Shown: one piece after another, positions 1 to 9,140 of the stretch | How the letters are laid out: each line of letters starts with the position of its first letter | How positions within the stretch are numbered: position 1 is the stretch's first letter | NCBI GenBank assembly: GCA_016705575.1 | Contig: JADIXX010000005.1 | Span: forward strand, 1-64,000 | Direction of reading: 5' to 3' | Length of the DNA: 64,000 nucleotides | From: Candidatus Aalborgicola defluviihabitans | Lineage (GTDB): Bacteria > Pseudomonadota > Gammaproteobacteria > Burkholderiales > Burkholderiaceae_C | Translations under genes and position numbers: made by a program | Notes under the pieces: generated by a model | What the model was told of the DNA's origin: nothing | The model's database searches: none | The model's input: the letters and a program-made list of their open reading frames with translations, nothing else

Positions 1-367
1 TGATGGACTGACGAAAGAAGAAGCGCCCGAATAGCAACATCCAAACTGGCGTGCTGGCGCCTACCAGCGTGACATTAATAGGCGTGGAGGTGGTCAGTGC
101 CAGGTACAGCAAGGCGTTGTATCCGCTGGTACTGAGCAGGGCCATAAATCCAAAGTACCGCCATTGTTGCCAGATGGGACTGCCGCGGCGTAGCACCCCG
201 CCGGCCATCGGCAGCAGCACCACAAAGGCCAAAACCCAGCGCAGCAAATTCAGCGTCATGGGTGAAATCACGGGACTGACGACGCGACCCAGCACTGCAT
301 TACCTGCCCATAGCATGGGCGGAATGATGAGCAGCGTGGCGGCGGTGGACGTCAGTTTTTGGGTCAT
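1..367 (-). CDS. EamA/DMT-family transporter, N-terminal part (runs off window start)
   Basis: Inner-membrane transporter of the drug/metabolite (EamA) superfamily; the substrate cannot be told. The ATG lies at 367-365 on the minus strand. The 122 visible residues begin MTQKLTSTAATLLIIPPM and contain three to four hydrophobic helices, including the family-like stretch MLWAGNAVLGR followed by SPMTLNLLRW. The C-terminal part lies outside the window. It is divergent from the quinone oxidoreductase gene, with about 100 bp between the starts. A second EamA gene lies at 35651-36547. Family call is good; function is unassigned. Confidence 0.75.
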   Translation of the reverse strand, partial: MTQKLTSTAATLLIIPPMLWAGNAVLGRVVSPVISPMTLNLLRWVLAFVVLLPMAGGVLRRGSPIWQQWRYFGFMALLSTSGYNALLYLALTTSTPINVTLVGASTPVWMLLFGRFFFRQSI

Positions 368-469
368 GCTGCAACTGTACAAGGCCAATAGCCACTGGGG
401 CGCGTCTGGGGGCATTTCGTGGCAACATGGCACACGTCATCCACTACAACCAACCCAACGGAGAGCACC

Positions 470-1465
470 GTGCATTCCATTCAGTCCCGCGCCATTCGCA
501 TCGATCAACATGGCGGCCCCGAGCAGCTCAAGCTGGTAACGGTCAGCGTGGGCGACCCCGGTCCCGGAGAAATCCGTATTCGCCACAAGGCAGTGGGCCT
601 GAATTTCATTGATGTGTACCAGCGCAGCGGCCTTTACCCCAGCCCGATGCCGCTGCAACTGGGTATGGAGGCGTCGGGCGTCGTCGAAGCGGTGGGAGAG
701 GGCGTTAGCCACCTGCAACCTGGCGATCGCGCCGCCTACGCCAGCCAGCCGCCTGGCAGCTATTGCGACGTGCGGGTTATGCCGGCCAAAACTGTCTGCA
801 AGCTGCCCGAGGCAATCGATTTCGACACCGGCGCGGCCATGATGCTCAAAGGCCTCACGGCCCAGTACCTGCTGAAGAAAACCCTGCCCCAGGGCGGCCT
901 GCAACCGGGCGACTTTGTGCTGTTTCACGCCGCTGCCGGGGGTGTTGGCCTGATTGCCTGCCAGTGGGCCAAGGCCATGGGTTTGCGCTTGATTGGCACC
1001 GCCGGTTCACAAGAAAAATGTGCTCTAGCCCTCGCCAATGGTGCGTATGCTGCTATCAATTACGCAGTGGAAGATTTTGCTGCGCGGGTCAGGGAACTAA
1101 CAAACGGCCAGGGCGTGAAGGTGGTGTACGACTCGGTGGGCAAGGACACCTGGGATCAGTCACTGGACTGCCTGGCCCCATTCGGGCTGATGGCCAGCTT
1201 TGGTAATGCATCCGGGCCGGTGGCGCCGTTTTCGCCGGGCATTTTGGGCACCAAGGGTTCGATTTATGTGACGCGCCAAACGTTGTTCACCCACATTGCC
1301 ACGCGTGAAAGCACACAGGCCATGGCCGACGATTTGTTTGCCGTGGTGGCCAGCGGACAGGTCAAGATCCACATTGCGCAGCGTTTTGCGCTCGAAGACG
1401 TACAAAAGGCGCACATCGCACTTGAGGCACGTCAAACAACTGGCTGTACGATCCTCACGCTGTGA
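470..1465 (+). CDS. NADPH:quinone oxidoreductase (zinc-free MDR family)
   Basis: Cytosolic NAD(P)H-dependent quinone reductase of the zeta-crystallin/QOR type, 331 aa. The N-terminal GroES-like fold carries GLNFIDVYQRSGLYP, and the Rossmann part carries the dinucleotide-binding AAAGGVGLIACQWAK. There are no structural-zinc cysteines, as expected for QOR. A GTG start at 470 is chosen because GGAGAG precedes it and the protein then begins like its family; a longer in-frame extension starts at 419. Residues about 183-200 (EKCALALANGAYAAINYA) are encoded by an antisense copy of the 54-bp dispersed repeat, yet the length matches the family. The physiological substrate is not certain. Confidence 0.88.
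   Translation: MHSIQSRAIRIDQHGGPEQLKLVTVSVGDPGPGEIRIRHKAVGLNFIDVYQRSGLYPSPMPLQLGMEASGVVEAVGEGVSHLQPGDRAAYASQPPGSYCDVRVMPAKTVCKLPEAIDFDTGAAMMLKGLTAQYLLKKTLPQGGLQPGDFVLFHAAAGGVGLIACQWAKAMGLRLIGTAGSQEKCALALANGAYAAINYAVEDFAARVRELTNGQGVKVVYDSVGKDTWDQSLDCLAPFGLMASFGNASGPVAPFSPGILGTKGSIYVTRQTLFTHIATRESTQAMADDLFAVVASGQVKIHIAQRFALEDVQKAHIALEARQTTGCTILTL
1015..1068 (-). repeat. 54-bp dispersed repeat, copy inside the quinone oxidoreductase gene
   Basis: Read on the minus strand this aligns without gaps to the intergenic copy at 56336-56389. Shared blocks are AATTGATAGC, ATACGCA and GCGAGGGCTAGAGC, and both continue into ATTTTTC. The repeat lies antisense to the gene and is read in the same phase as the antisense copy in waaA. 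It causes no obvious length change compared with QOR proteins as I remember them. Confidence 0.75.
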
Positions 1466-1502
1466 GGTTGCGTTTCGGGGTGGCAGGTAAAATTGCCCAC
1501 TT

Positions 1503-2405
1503 ATGATCACCATTGCCGTTTCCACCCTGCGTTCTGTAGCGCTGTGCGCCGCCAGCCTGTTTTTGATACCCAACGGCTTTGCCCAGTCTGCCGGAGGCGC
1601 GCCGGCGACTGCTTCCGCCAGTGAAAAGGTGGATCGCGCCCTGCGTGAAGATGGCAACTGGTATGCATCGTGGGGCTACAGCCGCCAAGCCTACGCGCCG
1701 TCCGATATTCATGTGTCGCAGCCCGGTCTGGGCAACGACTTTACGGTGAAGCAGGTCACCGCTAGTGATTTTCCCTCCAGCGTATCCGATTCGTTGCGCT
1801 CGGTGTTCCAGCTGGATTTCACCAACCCCCAGGAAAACGTGCGAGTGGGCAAGTACCTGAACCCGCAGAAGACTTTTGCGGTTGAATTCTCTCTGGACCA
1901 CAGCAAGTACAACACCAACATCAACCAAACTGCTGCGGTGAGCGGAACCATCAACAACCAGCCCTCCAACGGCAACATGGTGCTGGACCCGCAGAATTTC
2001 AATTACGCGCTGCACAACGGCTTGAACCACATCATGGTCAATGCCGTGTGGCTGCACCACCTGGCAGGCCCCGAGCAGCAGGCGGGCGATCTGCAGTTGA
2101 TCAGCCGCGCTGGCGCCGGAATTTTGCTGCCGCATGCCGAAAACACCATCCTGGGTCGCACCGTGGAGGTGGGCCCCAAGAACGACAACGTGTGCTGCTT
2201 TGCCAGCAACGACTGGTGGCAAGTCAACGGCTGGACGGCTGGTGTCGAGGTCGGCGTGCGCTATCGGTTCTACAAAACCCTTTACCTTGAACTGACGCAA
2301 AAAGTGGCCTACGGCGCGCTGCGCGGTGTGCCGGTATACCAGGGTTCAGCAGACCAGTCGATCTGGATGTCCGAGCAAGTGCTGTCCATGGGCTTTCATT
2401 TCTAA
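1503..2405 (+). CDS. Predicted outer-membrane beta-barrel protein
   Basis: A 300-aa exported protein with a signal peptide (MITIAVSTLRSVALCAASLF, cleavage probably after GFAQS). The mature part has alternating amphipathic strands and ends in aromatic MGFHF, a typical C-terminal signal for BAM-dependent outer-membrane insertion. The central part (TFAVEFSLDHSKYN, HNGLNHIMVNAVWLHHL) looks like barrel strands with loops. It resembles small OmpW/PagL-sized barrels, but I do not recognise a specific family and see no clear catalytic motif. The ATG follows the quinone reductase stop by 37 bp. It converges with the membrane-protein gene at 2425. Confidence 0.6.
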   Translation: MITIAVSTLRSVALCAASLFLIPNGFAQSAGGAPATASASEKVDRALREDGNWYASWGYSRQAYAPSDIHVSQPGLGNDFTVKQVTASDFPSSVSDSLRSVFQLDFTNPQENVRVGKYLNPQKTFAVEFSLDHSKYNTNINQTAAVSGTINNQPSNGNMVLDPQNFNYALHNGLNHIMVNAVWLHHLAGPEQQAGDLQLISRAGAGILLPHAENTILGRTVEVGPKNDNVCCFASNDWWQVNGWTAGVEVGVRYRFYKTLYLELTQKVAYGALRGVPVYQGSADQSIWMSEQVLSMGFHF

Positions 2406-2424
2406 GCCCACGGACGGTTGCGCC

Positions 2425-3291
2425 TCAGTGGCGTGATTGCTGTATCAGCGCCAGCAGGCGTGCAATCTTCATCCAGACCACGGTCGCGACGGCCAGTTCA
2501 GCCAGTGCCAAACCGATCAATGTCCAGCCGACACCGAGCTGTGGCAAGGCCACACGCAAGGCGGTGATTGCCAGCGCCAGACCCAGGCCCACTGCGCTCA
2601 GCAAGACATAGCTGCCCAGCATGCGCCAGAAGTGTTGGCGCAGCGTCTTGAGGCCGTTCCACCAGGCCTTGATAGCCGAGGTGCGGTTGCGGAACAGTGC
2701 AAATTGGGCCCGGCCCGCATCCACCGTCAGGTGCGCCAGCAGCAGCAGCACGATCATGACGGCCAGTGCAATACGCCCGACCATCTGCACGTCCGATTCC
2801 AGAATCGCCTTTTCGCCGAAATCCTTCGCCCAGTGCATGCCCAAGGCGCCCAGACCCGCGGCCACACCGAGGGGCAGGGCAGACCAGAGCAGCATACGCA
2901 GCAGGCGACCGTACTCCCGTACGCCACCCTGTATCAGTTCGGCAAAACCGGGTCGGGTGCTGGCACGGGCGGCTGTGATCACGGTGCCGCTCAGAAACGG
3001 CGACAGCAGCAGGGTCAGCAGCAGAGCCGTGACGCCGGCCTGTCCAATTGCAAACCCGCTGTCGCCCAGGCTATTGAGTACATCGGCTATGACGATGGCG
3101 TCGAGTTGGTGTGCCCATTGCGATGCATAGAGGCTGTGGTCCAGCGCGGCAGCCAGACCGCGCCACAGTGGAATGATCAGCATCAAAGTAGGCAGCAGCA
3201 GGGCGACCATCCAAAGAACCATCAGGCGCCACTGCAGGGCCTGGCGCGTTACAGGCAGGCGTGCGGCGTGGGTGTTTGCAGTCATAGTCAT
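2425..3291 (-). CDS. Integral membrane protein, translationally coupled to the M1 peptidase
   Basis: A 288-aa polytopic inner-membrane protein with about six hydrophobic segments, including LMVLWMVALLLPTLMLIIPL near the N-terminus and IALAVMIVLLLLAHLTV in the middle. No family motif is recognised. Its ATG overlaps the TGA of the upstream M1 peptidase gene (ATGA at 3291-3288), so the two are almost certainly co-translated. A role linked to the peptidase or its products is an inference from this coupling only. Confidence 0.7.
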   Translation of the reverse strand: MTMTANTHAARLPVTRQALQWRLMVLWMVALLLPTLMLIIPLWRGLAAALDHSLYASQWAHQLDAIVIADVLNSLGDSGFAIGQAGVTALLLTLLLSPFLSGTVITAARASTRPGFAELIQGGVREYGRLLRMLLWSALPLGVAAGLGALGMHWAKDFGEKAILESDVQMVGRIALAVMIVLLLLAHLTVDAGRAQFALFRNRTSAIKAWWNGLKTLRQHFWRMLGSYVLLSAVGLGLALAITALRVALPQLGVGWTLIGLALAELAVATVVWMKIARLLALIQQSRH

Positions 3292-5534
3292 AGTGTCACC
3301 ACCAGGGAGAGAATCAGTTGGGCCAAAGCGGCAATCTGGGTACTCCAGCGCGTGGAGGCACTGCGGTCTGCCTCGATGGTGCTGCTGTCATCAATCTTGC
3401 TGAAATCCAGAAAATTCTGGCGCTTGCCGTCGAGTTCGGCCGAGATGGCCTTGACTGGCTTGACCCAGCTGAATCGTTCCCAGCGGCTGGTGTTGTCCCA
3501 TGGCACGGCTTCAGTAGAGCCGTCGGCAAATTTCACCACCAGTTCTTGCGGCATGGGTGCGCCACGGCGGCGCAGGTTAACCGTGGTGCGGTAGGCGAAG
3601 GGACCACTGTCCTTGGCGGCATCCGGGTGGGCCTTTTTGAATTCCTTGCGCAAGGCGCTGATGCGTTTTTTCACCTGCTTTTCGGTCTCTTCGACCCAAC
3701 TGCCGTTCACACTGGCGGTACCGGCTTGGGGCAATTCTTCGATGCTGGTGAATTTTTCGATACGGTCGTCCACGCGTGTGGCGTTGTACACCTGTTGTGC
3801 AAACACGGTCTCCACCACATCACGCTTGCCGGAAACCTCAATCAACACGTCGCGCAAATCGGCAATGCTGGGGTGGCGGAACTTCCAGCGCTTGTAGTAG
3901 GCCTTGAATGCCTTTTCGGTCGCGTCCTTGCCCAGGCGCTCTTCGAGGTCGTGCATGGTCGTGGCGGTGCGCGAATACACCGAGCTGTAGCCGCGGGATG
4001 AGTAACGGTCCCACGAGTTGTTGCCCACAGCGTCGGACGGTTCGCGGATATCGGCACCGGCACGTTCAATGGAAAACACATCCAGCTTGAGATCCATGCC
4101 CAGCTTTCGCAGGGACAGAGGGATGGGGTGGATCGCCTGGCCCCGTTCGCGCAGCATGCGCAGATCCCAGTACTGGTTCAGGCCTTCGTCCAGCATGGGC
4201 TCTTCAAACTCGTTGGATGCAAGAATGCCGTAAAAATAGCCATGACCGAATTCATGGATGGTCACGAAATCCAGGAGGTAGCTGCCTGTGGTATCGGGCT
4301 TCAAATCCTTAACGCTGTCCGCCGTGATGAAGGTTGGGTACTCCATGCCACCGGCCTCACCCGCATTGAAGGGCGGAATGACCACGGTCAGGGTTTTGTA
4401 GGGGTAGGGGCCGAGCGTTTGCGAGAAGTAGGCCAGGCTGTCGATGGCGGCCTTGAGAGCGGGTTGGGCGTTATCAGCATATTCGGGTGGGAACAACACC
4501 TTGACGGTGACGACTGGGCTGCCCGCGCCGTTGTAGGTGCCTTCGACAACGGGCGCAGTGCGGTTGTCGGCGGTCCAGGCGAAGTCGTGCACATCGTTCT
4601 GCACAAAACGGTGGGTGATTTGGCCATCCTTCTCGGTGGCCGGGCTGGTTTCTTCGCCAGTGGCTCCCACGGTGTAACCCTTGGGTACCGTGATTTTGAC
4701 GTCGTAGCTACCAAAGTCGGCATAAAACTCGCTGTGCAGGTGCATTTCGTGCGCGTTCCAGCGTGGCTGTGTCGCGCCACGCTCGCCCGGCAGTTCCAAA
4801 ACCGCAATCTTGGGGAACCATTGACCGACAAGGTGGAATGTGCCGAAATAGCCAGTGCGCGCGACGACACGGGGCAACTGGTTAAAAAAACCAATGTCCA
4901 GTGTGGTGCTTTTGCCAGGTGCCACGGCGGTGGGCAGGTCCATGCGCACTACGGTGTGGTCGGTGTCGGGGCCTTCGTCCGGGTGCACAAAGTACCAGGG
5001 CACTGCAGCGCCACCCTGGCTCACGGACTTCAGCTCAATGTGGCCCCAGTCACCGTCTTCGGTTTCCACATCCGAACGAAAGGTAAAGCCACGCGTCTTG
5101 CGCTCGGTGTAGAACGTGCTGCCCGAGCCCTCAAAGGCATTGAGGTACAGGTGCACATAGATTGATCGGACGGGCACGTTGCTGCGATTGCGCCAGGTCA
5201 GCTTTTCATTGCCAGCGATGGTGTGCTTGATTGGGTCCAGCGTGGCTGCAATGTCGTACTGCACCACGCGGTCAGACAAAGTGGCCTGCGCGTCGGTTCG
5301 TTCACCGCCCCAGGCCGTTGGGGCACTGGAAACAGCCACAGCACGCGCGTTGGGCGGGGCCAGGGCAATGCCATCCAGGCTGGGAGGGGCGGGGGTGTTG
5401 ACGCTGGCAGCCAGCGGTGATGGGGCGACTGCGTCGGTGATTTTTTTGTCGCTGCTACAGCCCGTCAGCAAGGCGCTGACACACGCGACCGCAAGCACAG
5501 CCCGCTGCAGGCCGCGCGGAAATAGGAAATGCAT
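3288..5534 (-). CDS. M1-family metallopeptidase, lipoprotein
   Basis: Zinc aminopeptidase-type protein of 748 aa. The zinc motif HEFGH is at residues 427-431, with the downstream glutamate expected in the LDEGLNQYWD stretch. The exopeptidase-like motif appears as GEAGGMEYP upstream. The N-terminus is a lipoprotein signal: a hydrophobic run ending LLTGCSSDKK, so the cysteine is probably lipidated and the enzyme sits in the periplasm or at the outer membrane. An N-terminal beta domain (about residues 90-300) precedes the catalytic part. The second gene of the pair overlaps it by 4 bp. Substrate is unknown. Confidence 0.85.
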   Translation of the reverse strand: MHFLFPRGLQRAVLAVACVSALLTGCSSDKKITDAVAPSPLAASVNTPAPPSLDGIALAPPNARAVAVSSAPTAWGGERTDAQATLSDRVVQYDIAATLDPIKHTIAGNEKLTWRNRSNVPVRSIYVHLYLNAFEGSGSTFYTERKTRGFTFRSDVETEDGDWGHIELKSVSQGGAAVPWYFVHPDEGPDTDHTVVRMDLPTAVAPGKSTTLDIGFFNQLPRVVARTGYFGTFHLVGQWFPKIAVLELPGERGATQPRWNAHEMHLHSEFYADFGSYDVKITVPKGYTVGATGEETSPATEKDGQITHRFVQNDVHDFAWTADNRTAPVVEGTYNGAGSPVVTVKVLFPPEYADNAQPALKAAIDSLAYFSQTLGPYPYKTLTVVIPPFNAGEAGGMEYPTFITADSVKDLKPDTTGSYLLDFVTIHEFGHGYFYGILASNEFEEPMLDEGLNQYWDLRMLRERGQAIHPIPLSLRKLGMDLKLDVFSIERAGADIREPSDAVGNNSWDRYSSRGYSSVYSRTATTMHDLEERLGKDATEKAFKAYYKRWKFRHPSIADLRDVLIEVSGKRDVVETVFAQQVYNATRVDDRIEKFTSIEELPQAGTASVNGSWVEETEKQVKKRISALRKEFKKAHPDAAKDSGPFAYRTTVNLRRRGAPMPQELVVKFADGSTEAVPWDNTSRWERFSWVKPVKAISAELDGKRQNFLDFSKIDDSSTIEADRSASTRWSTQIAALAQLILSLVVTL

Positions 5535-5567
5535 GGTGATTTGTCTCCACTTTTTAGTGGCGACATA

Positions 5568-6110
5568 CTAACCGGATCGGCGCACCCGTATCAGTTCATC
5601 AATTATCAGCAAGGTTGCGCCGACGGTAATGGCGCTGTCGGCGACGTTGAACGCAGGAAAGTGGCCACCCGCAAACACCGGCGCCAGCCAGCTCCAGTGG
5701 AAGTCCAGAAAATCCACTACGTAGCCATACAGCACCCGGTCCAGCACGTTGCCAATGGCACCACCCAAAATGCTGGCCATGGCAAATCCAAACAGCTTCT
5801 GCCCCGGGTGGGCGCGCAGCATCCAGATGATGATGCCCGCCGCAATCACGCCAACCGCAGTGAAGAACCAGCGCTGCCAGCCCGATGCACTGGCCAGAAA
5901 CGAGAAGGCTGCACCGCTGTTGTGAATCCGCACTACATTGAAAAAGCTGGTTACAGAGGTGCTGTCACCCAGGTGGTAGTAGCCGATGATCAGCACCTTG
6001 GTGAACTGGTCCACCAGCAAAATGATGAACGCCAGGCCCAGCCACTGCAACAGGCCGGTGTTGGTGCCGCCCTTCGTGCCGAATGTACCCTTGCCGCCAC
6101 GCGCGGCCAT
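5568..6110 (-). CDS. lspA: Lipoprotein signal peptidase (signal peptidase II)
   Basis: Inner-membrane aspartyl protease that removes signal peptides from prolipoproteins, 180 aa. The two catalytic aspartates are visible in GNVLDRV (D124) and FNVADSAI (D158), with NSGAAFSF as a further family motif. Four membrane segments can be seen. The ATG shares its first A with the ileS TAA stop (TAATG), so translation is coupled. The order ribF-ileS-lspA is the usual proteobacterial cluster. Confidence 0.96.
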   Translation of the reverse strand: MAARGGKGTFGTKGGTNTGLLQWLGLAFIILLVDQFTKVLIIGYYHLGDSTSVTSFFNVVRIHNSGAAFSFLASASGWQRWFFTAVGVIAAGIIIWMLRAHPGQKLFGFAMASILGGAIGNVLDRVLYGYVVDFLDFHWSWLAPVFAGGHFPAFNVADSAITVGATLLIIDELIRVRRSG

Positions 6111-9010
6111 TATGCAAACGCCCTGGTTTCACCGACACCGTACAGGTTGCTGGTGCAACGTCCACACAGGGTGGGGTGGGCGGCATCGTGGCCGACATCG
6201 TCGCGGTAGTGCCAACAACGTTCACATTTCACGGCATTTGAGGCGCTAACCCTTGCAGAAAATACGTCACCAGCTATCAACTCAATAGCGGATGTAATGA
6301 ACACATACTTCAGGTCATCGCCCAGGCTGGACAGGTTGGCGTAGTCTTCGGGCGCGACCGTGAGTTGCACCGTGGCTTGCAGGCTTGATCCCACCTTGCC
6401 TTCAGCGCGCACGGTTTCGATGTCCTTGTTGACCGCTTCTCGGATCTCGCGGATGCGGCTCCATTTGGCCAACAGATCCACGTCCGGCTCGGCCAGGTTC
6501 AGGTAGCTATCCAGGAAGATGGACTCGCGGGTGGCGGTGGGTGTTTTACCCGCAGCGCCCAGCACGACCCACGCTTCTTCGGCGGTAAAGCTCAAAAACG
6601 GCGCCATCCAGCGCAGCATGGCCTGGGTGATTTGCCAAAGCGCCGTTTGGGCCGAGCGCCGCGCCAAACTGCTGGCGGCCGTGGTGTAGAGGCGGTCTTT
6701 GAGGATGTCCAGGTAGAACGCGCCCAGGTCTTCGCTGCAATACACCTGCAGCTTGGAGACCACCGGGTGAAACTCGTACACCTTGTAGTGCGCCAGGATA
6801 TCGGTCTGTAACTGCGCCAGGCGTGACAGGGCGTAGCGGTCGATCTCCAGCATCTGATCCATCGGCACTGCATCTTTGGCCGGGTCAAAGTCGCTGACAT
6901 TGGCCAGCAAGAATTTGAGCGTGTTGCGCACGCGGCGGTAGGTATCCACCACGCGGGCCAGGATTTTTTCGTCGATATTGAGGTCACCCGAATAGTCGGT
7001 GGAGGCCACCCACAGCCGCACGATTTCTGCGCCCATTTTGCTGGTCACGGTTTGTGGGTCAACCGTGTTGCCCAGGCTCTTGCTCATCTTGCGGCCCTGG
7101 CCGTCGGTAGCAAAACCGTGCGTCAACAGGCCCTTGTAGGGCGCGCGGTCATACAGGGCGCAGCCCAGCAAGAGTGAGCTGTGGAACCAGCCCCGGTGCT
7201 GGTCGTGGCCTTCGAGGTAAAGGTCAGCTTCGGGCCCTTCGGTATGGAACGGTGGGCGGTTATAGGCATCTTTGTGGCTGCCGCGCAGCACGTGCTGGAA
7301 GGTAGAGCCGGAGTCAAACCACACCTCCAGAATGTCGGTGCTCTTGGTGTAGTGCTCTGCGTCTGCTGCACCGAGGATGTCTTGCGTTGTTACACGACTC
7401 CAGGCCTCGATGCCGCCCTTCTCCACAATGTCAGCCGCCTGATCCAGGATGGCCATGGTGTTGGGGTGCAACACGCCACTGTCTTTGTGCATAAAGAAGG
7501 GCACAGGAACGCCCCAGCTGCGCTGGCGGCTGATGCACCAGTCGGGCCGGTTGGCGATCATGTCGCGCAGGCGGGTTTTGCCGTTTTCTGGGTAGAAATT
7601 GGTTTCCTCAATCGCGTCCAGTGCCAGCGCGCGCAGAGTCTTGGGCGCCTTGTCCTTGGTGAAAACACCCTCACCGGCATCCATGCGGATGAACCACTGG
7701 GCGGCGGCGCGGTAGATTACCGGCGTCTTGTGGCGCCAGCAGTGTGGGTAGCTGTGCTGGATGGGTTGCGTGGCCATCAGGCGGCCAGCCTCGCGCAGGG
7801 CCTCGATCACCACAGGGCAGGCTTTCCAGATGTTCAGGCCGCCAAACAGGGGCAGCTCTTCGGTATAGCTGCCGTTGCCTTGGACGGGGTTCAGGATGTC
7901 GGTATAGGCCAAGCCGTGGGCTACGCAAGAGTTAAAGTCATCCACGCCGTAAGCCGGTGATGAGTGCACGATGCCGGTACCGTCGCTGTCGCTCACATAG
8001 TCGGCCAGGTACAGGGGCGCGAGGCGCTTGTAGCCGAATTCGTTCTGCGTTGCATCCACGTCATAGAGCGGGTGGCGAAACACCAGGCCACGCAAGGCCT
8101 CACCCTTGGCGGTGGCAATGACCGTGCCTTCGAGCTGAAAGCGCTCCAGGCATTTGTCGACAAGACTCGCACCCAGCAGCAGCACGCCGCGCGGGGTATC
8201 CACCAGAGCGTAGTCCAGTTCGGGGTGGGCGTTCAAAGCCTGGTTGGCGGGGATGGTCCAGGCAGTGGTGGTCCAGATCACCACAAAGGCCTTTTTGGCG
8301 GACGCTGCGCCACCGGGTAGTTCTTTCAGGCCAAAAGCTGTGGCCAGCGCGGCGGGGTCGTTGGCCTCAAACGCCACGTCCAGTGTGTCGCTCTTCTTGT
8401 CGGCGTATTCGATCTCGAATTCTGCCAGGGACGAGCCGCAATCAAAGCACCAATACACCGGCTTCAAGCCGCGGTAGACAAACCCCCGTTCGATCACGCG
8501 TTTGAAGGCTCGCAGTTGGCCGGCCTCGTTGGCCGGGTCCATGGTGCGGTAGGGGCGTTCCCAGTCACCCAAAACGCCCAGGCGCTTGAAGTCTTCGCGC
8601 TGCTGGTCAATTTGCTCGGTGGCATAAGCGCGGCTCTTGGCCTGCATGTCGTCACGCGAGAGGTTGCGGCCATGCAATTTCTCGATGGCGTTCTCGATGG
8701 GCAAGCCGTGGCAGTCCCACCCGGGGATGTATTGCGCATCGAACCCAGCGAGTTGCTTGCTTTTGACGATCATGTCCTTCAGGACTTTGTTCAGCGCGTG
8801 GCCGATGTGCAGCTTGCCGTTGGCGTAGGGCGGGCCATCGTGCAGCACAAACAGCGGCGCGCCTTGGCGGGCATCCCGCAGGCGGCGGTACAAACCTTCT
8901 TCGTTCCATTCCTTGACCCAGGCCGGCTCGCGCTTGGGCAGGTCGCCTCGCATGGGGAATGGGGTGTCGGGCAAATTCAGGGTGCTGCGGTAATCAACGG
9001 TATCGGTCAT
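6110..9010 (-). CDS. ileS: Isoleucyl-tRNA synthetase
   Basis: Class I synthetase that charges tRNA-Ile with isoleucine, 966 aa. HIGH is at residues 68-71 and KMSKS at about 641-645. A C-terminal zinc knuckle is seen as CERCWHY followed by CGRCTSN. The start at 9010 gives MTDTVDYRSTLNLPDTPFPM, typical for the family; an in-frame upstream extension to 9175 has no family character. A sense copy of the 54-bp repeat encodes the linker just before the zinc knuckle (residues about 908-925). The stop overlaps the lspA start. Confidence 0.97.
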   Translation of the reverse strand: MTDTVDYRSTLNLPDTPFPMRGDLPKREPAWVKEWNEEGLYRRLRDARQGAPLFVLHDGPPYANGKLHIGHALNKVLKDMIVKSKQLAGFDAQYIPGWDCHGLPIENAIEKLHGRNLSRDDMQAKSRAYATEQIDQQREDFKRLGVLGDWERPYRTMDPANEAGQLRAFKRVIERGFVYRGLKPVYWCFDCGSSLAEFEIEYADKKSDTLDVAFEANDPAALATAFGLKELPGGAASAKKAFVVIWTTTAWTIPANQALNAHPELDYALVDTPRGVLLLGASLVDKCLERFQLEGTVIATAKGEALRGLVFRHPLYDVDATQNEFGYKRLAPLYLADYVSDSDGTGIVHSSPAYGVDDFNSCVAHGLAYTDILNPVQGNGSYTEELPLFGGLNIWKACPVVIEALREAGRLMATQPIQHSYPHCWRHKTPVIYRAAAQWFIRMDAGEGVFTKDKAPKTLRALALDAIEETNFYPENGKTRLRDMIANRPDWCISRQRSWGVPVPFFMHKDSGVLHPNTMAILDQAADIVEKGGIEAWSRVTTQDILGAADAEHYTKSTDILEVWFDSGSTFQHVLRGSHKDAYNRPPFHTEGPEADLYLEGHDQHRGWFHSSLLLGCALYDRAPYKGLLTHGFATDGQGRKMSKSLGNTVDPQTVTSKMGAEIVRLWVASTDYSGDLNIDEKILARVVDTYRRVRNTLKFLLANVSDFDPAKDAVPMDQMLEIDRYALSRLAQLQTDILAHYKVYEFHPVVSKLQVYCSEDLGAFYLDILKDRLYTTAASSLARRSAQTALWQITQAMLRWMAPFLSFTAEEAWVVLGAAGKTPTATRESIFLDSYLNLAEPDVDLLAKWSRIREIREAVNKDIETVRAEGKVGSSLQATVQLTVAPEDYANLSSLGDDLKYVFITSAIELIAGDVFSARVSASNAVKCERCWHYRDDVGHDAAHPTLCGRCTSNLYGVGETRAFA
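6236..6289 (-). repeat. 54-bp dispersed repeat, sense copy inside ileS
   Basis: On the minus strand it reads GCTATTGAGTTGATAGCTGG at its start and AAGGGTTAGCGCC near its end. It aligns gap-free with the intergenic copy at 56336, with about 32 of 45 core positions identical. It lies in the same orientation as ileS with its first base at codon position 1, the same phase as the lolA copy, and encodes AIELIAGDVFSARVSASN. Confidence 0.7.
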
Positions 9011-9140
9011 GGCGGTTCCATCCAGGAAATCTTGGGGGCCGTGCCGGTGCTTGTGGGTGCACCAGCTTTGGCAGAGCGGTATTTGGGCTAGCAGACAGAA
9101 CGCGGGGCAAGGTGCGTCAGCGACCGGATGGTCGGCCCTG

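Noticed and set aside
4128..5165. Long plus-strand reading frame opposite the M1 peptidase
   Set aside because: It is the antisense shadow of a gene with clear catalytic motifs and has no family character; the same holds for other long antisense frames opposite ileS, DUF1631, ftsK and the RND pump.
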